Assembly (NCBI RefSeq): GCF_020103695.1
Contig: NZ_JAHXBF010000008.1
Location: 62,001-126,000, forward strand
Source of the DNA: Hyalangium versicolor
GTDB lineage: Bacteria; Myxococcota; Myxococcia; Myxococcales; Myxococcaceae
Length of the DNA stretch: 64,000 nt
Reading direction: 5' to 3'
The position numbers and the translations under genes were made by a program. This document shows, piece by piece, positions 1-8,900 of this stretch (positions are counted from its first letter, which is position 1; the number at the start of each line of letters is the position of its first letter). The notes under the pieces are model-generated. The model ran no database searches. It was not told where the DNA came from and saw only the letters and a list, made by a program, of their open reading frames with translations.

Positions 1-2
1 AC

Positions 3-185
3 CTCTACCTGATGGTGGCCCCGTCCAACATGCCCGAGAACGCGAGCGTGGGGCTGTACGAGGCGGCTGGATTCCTCGGCCTGGCGGGGCTGTTCGTGGT
101 GTCGGTGACGAGGGCCGTGCAGTCGGTGCCGCTGGTTCCGGAGGGCGATCCGTACCTCATGGAGAGCTTGCACCACCACACTTGA
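3..185 (+). CDS. C-terminal end of a membrane protein, possibly ActF-like (partial)
   Basis: The gene enters from the left edge; only the last 60 codons are seen. The peptide has one hydrophobic segment (GFLGLAGLFVVSVTRAV) followed by a short polar tail ending in DPYLMESLHHHT. From memory, a tail of the form 'PLVP..DPRLEESLH' closes the ActF-type quinone-binding subunit of alternative complex III (quinol:cytochrome c oxidoreductase), which would make this a respiratory inner-membrane protein. That assignment is inference from a short match; the rest of the gene and its operon are outside the window. No transcription terminator with a T-run follows, only a weak GAGCCA/TGGCTC hairpin right after the stop. 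Confidence 0.5.
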   Translation, partial: LYLMVAPSNMPENASVGLYEAAGFLGLAGLFVVSVTRAVQSVPLVPEGDPYLMESLHHHT

Positions 186-289
186 GCCACCTGCCCGTGG
201 GCTGGCTCAAGGGCTCGGGTGTGCGGCCAGCCATTGGTTCGCACGGGCGAGGTGGGGTGCGTGGCCGAGGTCTCTCCAATACTCCTGGG

Positions 290-670
290 CTAGACGGCCA
301 CCACGTGGGGATGGTTGAGCCGAGCCATGGACTGCGCCTCGCGCACCAGCCGGGCCCGCTCCTCTCCGCCGCCGGTGGAGCCGGCGCCCCGGTGGCGCAG
401 CAGCTTGAGGGCCACACGGCGATCCAGCCGCGAGTCATAGGCCGCCAGCACCATTCCCATGCCGCCCTGGCCCAGGAAGTCCAGCACGGTGTAGCGATCC
501 GCGAGGAGGCGGCCAGGCGCCAGGACCGTAGGAGGCGTGTCCGGTGGCGCCGAGGGCCAGGTAGGAGCCTCGCCCGCTTCGGGGAGGGGAGGGCTGTGCG
601 GCCGCCGCACCGTGGTGGCGAGCTCCTCCGCGCCCGGGTCCGGAGTCGCCTGCTTCGGGGAATCACTCAT
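290..670 (-). pseudogene. Truncated Ser/Thr protein kinase, N-lobe only
   Basis: A 126-residue reading frame starting MSDSPKQATP. After a proline-rich leader of about 55 residues comes a typical Hanks-type kinase N-lobe: glycine loop GQGGMGMV, ATP-binding lysine in VALKLL, and the alpha-C region VREAQSMARLNHPHVVAV. The frame stops at TAG where kinases normally read VYDVG and continue for about 200 more residues. I checked the DNA between this stop and base 185 in the other minus frames and see no catalytic loop (HRDLKP), no DFG and no APE, so the C-lobe has been deleted rather than shifted by one frameshift. The product cannot phosphorylate. It is best read as a remnant of a kinase gene beside the respiratory gene end. 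An unrelated role for the fragment is possible but unsupported. Confidence 0.75.
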
Positions 671-800
671 CTCGATGGTCCTGCGTGCGGCGTGCGCTCT
701 TGCCGAGCATGGGCTGCACGGGGGACATGGGGGCCAGACACCTCCAGTGTAGTGGAGCCGCTGCCTCGGGCCTGAGTCGGATTGCACCCAGCAAGGGCAC

Positions 801-821
801 CGGGAAAAAGGTGATTTCCCG
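801..821. promoter_or_regulatory. Perfect inverted repeat CGGGAAA-N7-TTTCCCG
   Basis: A 7-bp perfect palindrome with a 7-nt spacer lies in the 402-bp gap between the kinase remnant (ends 670, divergent) and the OmpA gene (starts 1073). It could be an operator for a dimeric regulator or a hairpin in a long 5' leader of the OmpA transcript. No coding region is visible elsewhere in the 671-1072 gap; the gap otherwise holds only the AGGAAG ribosome site before 1073. The function is inferred from symmetry alone. Confidence 0.3.
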
Positions 822-1072
822 AGCGCACATTCGCGCAGGACGCAGCACCCTACCGGAGGGTCCTGGTTGCTGATCCGACGTGAGGGGTCGGACCCGGTGA
901 CACATCGGGGCAACACCCCCGGTGGGCTCACTGGGAATTGTTGGCGGGGCAATGAGTCGTGGCAAGCTGGAGCGTGGCGCCTGCCACCCTCAGTCGAGTC
1001 AGAGAGTGCTTCGGCCCGGATCCGTTCGGGCCTCACCAGCCCCGCTTTGTGCCACCGCAGGAAGAAGACGAC

Positions 1073-2977
1073 ATGACCGATGCCACACCGCTCGCCAGCA
1101 TGCTGGTCGCTGCCTCCCGATGCGCGGATCGATCGCGATCCCCGCTCGCGTTGGCGCCGCTGCTGGTGCTCGCCTCTTTGTTGATCAGCGCCCCCGCGCT
1201 TGCGCAGCCCCAGGGTTTACCCGAGCTGGAACTCGAGCGCCTCACGCTCAACCCCAACGGCGCGGGCTCGCTGGTGCTGGGCACCGGCGAGGTGCTCACC
1301 CGGGGCGGCTACCGCGTCTCCCTCACCGGGCACTACCAGCATGATCCGCTCGCCCTGTATCGCGATGGCGAAAAGGTGGGCTCGCTGGTGAAGGGCCGGA
1401 TCACCGGTCACCTGGCGGCGGCGTACGGCATCTTCAACTGGTTGGAAGTCTCGGCGCAGGTGCCCCTGCTGCTCACGCAGAGCAGCGATGACCTGACGCA
1501 GTACGGCCTGGAGCAGCCCTCGACGGGAGGGGGGCTGGGGACTCCGTACCTGGGCGTGCGTCTGGGGCTGCTGTCCTTGGAGGACGATCGTCCCGTGGAT
1601 CTGGCCCTGGGGGTTCTGGTGGGGCTGCCCGTGGGCAGTGCCTCGGCGCTGGCGAAGGACGGATCGCCGCGCCTCATCCCCAGCCTCATGGTGGGCCGGC
1701 TGTTCGGCACGCTGCGCGTGGGCCTGGATGCGGGCCTGTCGGTGCGCTCGAAGCAGGTGCTCGTCGAGGATGGGAACATCCAGGACGAGGTGGGCTCCGA
1801 GCTGCGCCTGGGTGGTGCGCTGTCCACCACGGGCGATGGGCTCCGCGGCGAGGTGAACCTCATCGGCACCGTGCCGCTCGCCCGAGAGGGCGCCGCGCTC
1901 GAGGTGCTGGCGGGCGGCCGGCTTCCTCTGGGCCCGGTGGAGGCCTATGCGTTGGCGGGCGTGGCCACGGGGGATGCGCCCGGCACGCCTACGTTCCGCG
2001 CGCTGCTGGGCGTGGCGTATGGACACAAGCCCTTCCGGTGCGTGGCGGGTGGCAAGCACACGCCGGAGCAGTGCCCGGATCTGGATGACGACAACGACGG
2101 GGTGAAGAACGCCGACGACACGTGCGAGGGCCAGACGGGCCGCGTGGATGCTCACGGCTGCCCGGTGAAGGACTCGGATGGCGACGGCATCATGGATCCG
2201 GACGACAAGTGCCCGACGGTGCCGGGCCTGGCGCAGTTCCAGGGCTGCCCGGACACGGACAAGGACGGCATCGAGGACTCGGCGGACAAGTGCCCGACGG
2301 TGCCGGGCCTGGCGCAGTTCCAGGGCTGCCCGGACACGGACAAGGACGGCATCGAGGACTCGGCGGACAAGTGCCCGATGGTGCCGGGCTTGGCGCAGTT
2401 CCAGGGCTGCCCGGATACGGACAAGGACGGCATCGAGGATGCGGTGGACGCCTGCCCGACCGAGCCCGGCATCCCCGAGCTGAAGGGCTGCCCGGCCAAG
2501 GACACGGACGGCGACACGCTGCCGGATCACCGCGACAACTGCCCGACGGAGCCGGGCCCGGTGGACAACCAGGGTTGCCCGGTGCAGGAGAAGCAGGTCG
2601 TCGCGATCGAGAAGGATCGGTTGCAGATCAAGGAGCGCGTCTACTTCGACTCCGACAACGCGAAGATCCAGTCGCGCAGCTTCAAGCTGCTGGATCAGGT
2701 GGCGAAGGTCGTCCTCGAGCACCCGGAGCTGGAGAAGGTCTGGATCGAGGGCCACACGGACGAGCGCGGCAGCAACGACTACAACAGCGAGCTGTCGCAG
2801 CGCCGCGCGGAGGCGGTGCGCGACTACCTGATCAAGAAGGGTGTGTCGCCGAAGCGTCTGGAGGCGAAGGGCATGGGCCGCAGCCTGCCCGTGGCGCCGA
2901 ACACCACCGAGCAGGGCCGGGCGGCCAACCGCCGGGTCGAATTCCTCACCACGCCCCGCGAGGGCGCGCAGCACTGA
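1073..2977 (+). CDS. OmpA-family outer-membrane protein with thrombospondin type 3 repeats
   Basis: A 634-residue protein. The start ATG at 1073 has AGGAAG upstream and gives a clean signal peptide ending ALA-Q near residue 44; longer in-frame starts would bury it. Residues about 45-330 are a beta-rich barrel-like region. Residues about 334-506 hold calcium-binding TSP3 repeats of the DxDxDGxxD type with paired cysteines, including three nearly identical 27-residue units. The C-terminal OmpA domain (about 521-631) carries the peptidoglycan-binding pattern with HTDERGS and NRRVEF. It should anchor the outer membrane to peptidoglycan, with the TSP3 stalk as a rigid Ca-dependent spacer. The AgmC-like gene follows after only 18 bp, so the two are probably co-transcribed as a surface-structure unit. 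Confidence 0.92.
   Translation: MTDATPLASMLVAASRCADRSRSPLALAPLLVLASLLISAPALAQPQGLPELELERLTLNPNGAGSLVLGTGEVLTRGGYRVSLTGHYQHDPLALYRDGEKVGSLVKGRITGHLAAAYGIFNWLEVSAQVPLLLTQSSDDLTQYGLEQPSTGGGLGTPYLGVRLGLLSLEDDRPVDLALGVLVGLPVGSASALAKDGSPRLIPSLMVGRLFGTLRVGLDAGLSVRSKQVLVEDGNIQDEVGSELRLGGALSTTGDGLRGEVNLIGTVPLAREGAALEVLAGGRLPLGPVEAYALAGVATGDAPGTPTFRALLGVAYGHKPFRCVAGGKHTPEQCPDLDDDNDGVKNADDTCEGQTGRVDAHGCPVKDSDGDGIMDPDDKCPTVPGLAQFQGCPDTDKDGIEDSADKCPTVPGLAQFQGCPDTDKDGIEDSADKCPMVPGLAQFQGCPDTDKDGIEDAVDACPTEPGIPELKGCPAKDTDGDTLPDHRDNCPTEPGPVDNQGCPVQEKQVVAIEKDRLQIKERVYFDSDNAKIQSRSFKLLDQVAKVVLEHPELEKVWIEGHTDERGSNDYNSELSQRRAEAVRDYLIKKGVSPKRLEAKGMGRSLPVAPNTTEQGRAANRRVEFLTTPREGAQH
2210..2452 (+). repeat. Three tandem 81-bp TSP3 units
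   Basis: Units start at 2210, 2291 and 2372, an exact 81-bp (27-codon) period. They are nearly identical at the nucleotide level; the visible changes are single bases such as acggtg to atggtg in the third unit. Each encodes CPxVPGLAQFQGC followed by PDTDKDGIED. Identity this high, including silent positions, points to recent duplication or gene conversion, and the unit number is likely to vary between strains. Confidence 0.9.
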
Positions 2978-2995
2978 CCGCGGGGGACGAGACAC

Positions 2996-5900
2996 ATGAA
3001 GAACTCATCTTCGAGGAACCTCATCCGCACCGCGCTGCTGGCGGTGCTCGTGTGCGCGCTGCCTGCCCTGGCCGGAGAGGACATCTACGGCGTGGGCAAT
3101 GGGCACAACGGCGCACTCAATGTGAGTACGAACAACACCATCATCAATGCCTATGCCCGGGTGACTGCCCCGCTGGCTCCTGGGGCCACGACCCTCACGG
3201 TCTCCACGACCAGCGGCTTCGGGGTCAATGACGTGGTGATGATCATCCAGACCACGGGCATCGTCCCTGAGCCGGCCTCGGGGGGGCCGACGAGCATCGA
3301 CCTCAGCAGTGATCTGGTGGGGCGCTTCGAGCTGGCGCGGTTGTCTGGGGTGGCGGGGACGACGATGACCATGACCCAGCCGCTGCTCTATTCCTACGCG
3401 GCGACCTTCACCCAGGTGGTGAGGGTGCCGGAGTACACCGACGTGACGGTCGGCTCGGGGAGCCTCATCGCTCGCTCATGGGACGGGAGCACGGGCGGCA
3501 TCCTGGCCTTCCTGGCCACGGGCACGGTGACCGTCAACGGCACCATCAGCGTCACGAGCCGAGGCTTCCGCGGAGGCCAGTTCGCCCAGGACACGTCGGC
3601 TGCGAACAACTGCTCGGCGTTGGATGAGGCCGCTCCCAAGGGGGCGCAGAAGGGCGAAGGCATTGCCGCCTCCCGCTATGGGCCGGCGCAGACAGGCCGA
3701 GGCCGGGTGGCCAACGGAGCAGGTGGTGGTGTGTGCTTCAAGTCGGGCGGCGGAGGCGGTGGTAACGGAGGCGTGGGAGGTGATGGAGGCAACAGCGCGG
3801 ATGGACCGCGGGCCGTGGGAGGGCAGGGCGGCGCGTTGTTGACCTATCCCGCGGCCACCCGCCTGACGCTGGGAGGAGGCGGTGGGCCTTCTCACATCAC
3901 GAGCACTGCGACCGCGGCAGGCGGCCAGGGTGGAGGCGTCATCTTCATTCGCGCCAAGAACCTCACTGCCATCTCGGGCAGCATCCTGGCCGACGGCTTC
4001 TTCTCGCAGGACAGCACCCAGGACGGTGGTGGCGGTGGTGGCGGTGGTGGCACCATCCACATGCGCTTCTCGGGGACGGCGAGCTGCACTCCCTCCAAGG
4101 TCCATGCGTTCGGAGGCCAGGGTGGCAGCACGAACCAGACTGCAGGTCCGGGCGGCGGCGGTGGTGGTGGCCGGGTGGTGTTCCAGGCGTGTGGTGGCGC
4201 TCCGCTCTGCCCGCTGGGGACCGCCAATGTCATCGGTGGGTTCTCGGGCGTGCAGACGGCCGCGGGGGGAGATCCGTACGGTGCGACGGCGGGCGGGAAC
4301 GGCGCCTATACGCTGCTCGCGGACTGCTACTCGCCGCTGACCGCGCCGGTCGTGGTGACGCCGGCGAACGGCTCCAGCACCAATGACAACACGCCCACGT
4401 ACACCGGCACGCTGGCCCTGCCCTATCCAGCGGGCACCGAGGTGATCATCTACGTGGATGGCGTCGAGCTGACGCGCGTGACTCCGGATTCCTCCGGCAA
4501 CTGGTCGTTCACGCAGCCCACGAGCCTGGCGGAGGGGACCCACAACGTCAACGCCGTCGCGATCAACACGGCGCAGAACCTCCAGAGCTCCCCGAGCAGC
4601 ACGAACTTCTTCTCGGTGGACAGCACGCCTCCGCCGGCTCCGGTGGTCACGGCTCCCGCGAACGGTTCGACGACCAAGGACAGTACGCCGGACTACACGG
4701 GCACGGCCGAGCCGAACAGCACGGTCACCGTGATCGTGGATGGGGTCGTGGTGGGCACCACCACGGCCAATGCTTCGGGCAACTGGACCTTTACGCCGAC
4801 CACGCCGCTGGCCGATGGCCCGCACACCGTGAAGGCGAGGGCCACGGATTCGGCGGGCAACACGGGCTCGGACTCGAACACGAACACGTTCACGGTGGAT
4901 ACGGTTCCTCCCGCGGCCCCGGTGGTCATCACTCCGGCCAACGGCTCGAGGACCAATGACAATACGCCTACCTACAGCGGTACGGCGGAGCCTGGGACCA
5001 CGGTCACGGTGATCGTGGACGGGACGCCGGTGGGAACGACCACGGCCAATGCGTCGGGCAACTGGAGCTACACGCCGGCCACGGCTCTGGCGGATGGAGT
5101 GCACTCGGTCAGCGCCACGGCGGCGGATGCCGTAGGCAACGTGAGCCCGCAGTCGAACACGAACACGTTCACGGTGGACACCACGCCGCCGGTCGCTCCG
5201 GTGGTGGTCACTCCGGCCAACGGCTCGAGGACCAATGACAACACGCCGACCTACAGCGGCACGGCGGAGGCCAACAGCACCGTCACGGTGTTCGTGGATG
5301 GCGCTTCGGTGGGGACCGTGACGGCGGATGCTTCGGGCAACTGGAGCTACACGCCGACCACGCCGCTGGCGGATGGCGCGCACTCGGTGAAGGCCCGTGC
5401 CACGGATGTGGCGGGGAACACGAGCGTGGACTCGAACACCAATACGTTCACGGTGGACACCACTCCTCCTCCCGCGCCGGTGGTGATCGCGCCAGCCAAC
5501 GGTTCGACGACCAGTGACAGCACGCCGACCTACAGCGGCACTGCGGAGGCCAACAGCACGGTCACGGTGTTCGTGGATGGCACGGCGGTGGGCACTGCGA
5601 CGGCGGATGCCTCGGGCAACTGGAGCTACACGCCGACCACGCCGCTGGCGGACGGCTCCCATACGGTGAAGGCCCGCGCCACGGATGTGGCGGGGAACAC
5701 GAGCACGGACTCGAACACGAACACGTTCACGGTGGACACCACGCCGCCAGCCGCTCCCGTGGTGATCGCGCCAGCCAACGGTTCGACGACCAACGACAAC
5801 ACGCCGACCTACAGCGGTACGGCGGAGGCCAACAGCACGGTCACCGTGATCGTGGATGGCACGACGGTGGGGACCGTGACGGCCAATGCCTCGGGTAACT

Positions 5901-8900
5901 GGAGCTACACGCCGGCCACGCCGCTGGCGGATGGCTCCCATACGGTGAAGGCGCGCGCCACGGACGCGCAGGGCAATACGGGCCCGGACTCGAACACGAA
6001 CACGTTCACGGTGGACACCACGCCTCCGGCGGCTCCGGTGGTTGTTACTCCAGCCAACGGCTCGAGGACCAGCGACAACACGCCGACCTACAGCGGGACG
6101 GCGGAGGCCAATAGCACCGTCACGGTATTCGTGGATGGCACGGCGGTGGGCACTGCGACGGCGGATGCCTCGGGCAACTGGAGCTACACGCCGGCCACGC
6201 CGCTGGCGGATGGCGCGCACACGGTGAAGGCCCGTGCCACGGATGTGGCGGGCAACACGAGCGTGGACTCGAACACGAACACGTTCACGGTGGACACCAC
6301 GCCGCCGGCCGCTCCCGTGGTGGTCGCGCCGGCCAATGGCTCGACGACCAGTGACAACACGCCGACCTACAGCGGTACGGCCGAGCCGGGCAGCACCGTC
6401 ACGGTGTTCGTGGATGGAACGGCGGTGGGCACTGCGACGGCGGATGCCTCGGGTAACTGGAGCTACACGCCGGCCACGCCGCTGGCGGATGGCGCGCACA
6501 CGGTGAAGGCCCGCGCCACGGACGCGCAGGGCAACACCGGTCCGGATTCGAACACGAACACGTTCACGGTGGACACCACGCCGCCAGTCGCGCCAGTGGT
6601 GGTCACTCCGGCCAACGGCTCGAGGACCAATGACAGCACGCCGACCTACAGCGGCACGGCCGAGCCGGGCAGCACCGTTGCGGTGTTCGTGGATGGCACG
6701 GCGGTGGGCACTGCGACGGCGGATGCCTCGGGCAACTGGAGCTACACGCCGACCACGCCGCTGGCGGACGGCTCTCATACCGTGAAAGCCCGCGCCACGG
6801 ATGTGGCGGGGAACACGAGCGTGGACTCGAACACCAATACGTTCACGGTAGACACCACGCCGCCGGCGGCTCCGGTGGTCGTCACTCCGGCCAACGGTTC
6901 GACGACCAGCGACAACACGCCGACCTACAGCGGCACGGCGGAGGCCAACAGCACGGTCACGGTGTTCGTGGATGGCACTTCGGTGGGTACTGCGACGGCG
7001 GATGCCTCGGGCAACTGGAGCTTCACGCCAACAACTTCGCTGACGGATGGAGTCCACTCCGTGCGAGCGCGGGCTACGGATGCGGTGGGCAACACGAGCA
7101 CGGACTCGAACACCAATACGTTCACGGTGGACACCACGCCGCCGGCGGCTCCGGTGGTTATCACTCCGGCCAACGGCTCGACGACCAACGACAACACGCC
7201 GACCTACAGCGGCACGGCGGAGGCCAACAGCACCGTCACGGTCATTGTGGATGGCACGACGGTGGGCACCACCACGGCCAACGCTTCTGGGGCCTGGAGC
7301 TACACGCCGACCACGCCGCTGGCGGATGGCTCGCACACGGTGAAGGCGCGCGCCACGGACGCACAGGGCAATACGGGCCCGGACTCGAACACCAACACGT
7401 TCACGGTGGACACGACGCCGCCGGCGGCTCCAGTGGTCGTCACTCCAGCCAACGGCTCGACGACGAGCGACACCACGCCGACCTACAGCGGCACGGCCGA
7501 GCCGGGCAGCACCGTCACGGTGTTCGTGGATGGCACTTCGGTGGGGACCACCACGGCGGATGCCTCGGGCAACTGGAACTACACACCGACCACGCCGCTG
7601 GCGGATGGCTCGCACACGGTGAGGGCCCGGGCCACGGACGCCACGGGCAACACGAGCACGGACTCCAATACCAACACGTTCACGGTGGACACCACGGCCC
7701 CGTCCGCCGCGGTGGTGACCGCGCCGCCCAATGGTGCGACGACGAGTGACAACACGCCGACCTATACCGGCACGGCCGAGCCGGGCAGCACCGTTACGGT
7801 GTTCGTGGATGGCACGGCGGTGGGGACCACCACGGCGAATGCCTCGGGCAACTGGACGTACACGCAGACCACGGCGCTGCCAGATGGCCAGCACAACGTG
7901 AAGGCGCGCGCCACGGACGCGCAGGGCAATACGGGTCCGGACTCGAACACCAACACGTTCACGGTGGACACCACACCGCCTCCCGCTCCGGTGGTGCTCA
8001 CTCCGGCCAACGGCTCGACGACCAGCGAGAACACGCCGACCTACAGCGGTACGGGAGAAGGTGGAAACATCGTCACGGTGATCGTGGATGGCACGGCCGT
8101 GGGCACCGCGGGGGTCAGCCTCTCCACGGGGACCTGGTCCTTCACGCCGACCACGCCGCTGGCGGATGGAGTCCACACGGTGAAGGCCACGGCCGTGGAC
8201 GTGGTGGGCCACACCAGCCCTGAGTCCAACACCAACACGTTCACGGTGGACACCACGGCTCCGGCGGCTCCGGTCGTGACGGCTCCGGCCAACGGCTCGA
8301 CGACCAACGACAACACGCCGGCCTACGCAGGCACGGCCGAGGCCAACAGCACCGTCACCGTCATCGTGGATGGGACGCCGGTGGGCACCACCACCGCCAA
8401 CGCCTCGGGGGCCTGGAGCTTCACGCCGATCACCGCCCTGGCGGATGGCGTACACTCGGTGAAGGCCAAGGCCACGGACGCGGCGGGCAACACGGGCCCC
8501 GAGTCCAACACCAACAGCTTCACGGTGGACACCACGGCTCCGGCTGCACCGGTGGTGACGGCGCCGGCCAATGGCTCGACGACGGGCGACAACACGCCGA
8601 CCTATGCCGGCACGGCCGAGGCCAACAGCACCGTCACGGTGATCGTCGATGGAACTCCGGTGGGCACCACGACGGCGGATGCCTCGGGGGCCTGGAGCTT
8701 CACGTCCACGGCAGGTCTGCCCAACGGTCTGCATACGGTGAAGGCCACGGCCACGGACGCGGCGGGCAACACCGGCCCCGAGTCCAACACCAACTCCTTT
8801 ACGGTCGACACCGATGTTCCGGATGCGCCGGTGGTGCTCACGCCGGCCAACGGCTCGATCACCAGCGACAACACGCCGACCTACAGCGGCACGGCCGAGC

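Noticed and set aside
1217..2995. 592-codon antisense frame over the OmpA gene
   Set aside because: Composition is Arg/Leu/Ala shadow and it contradicts the clear OmpA coding sequence.
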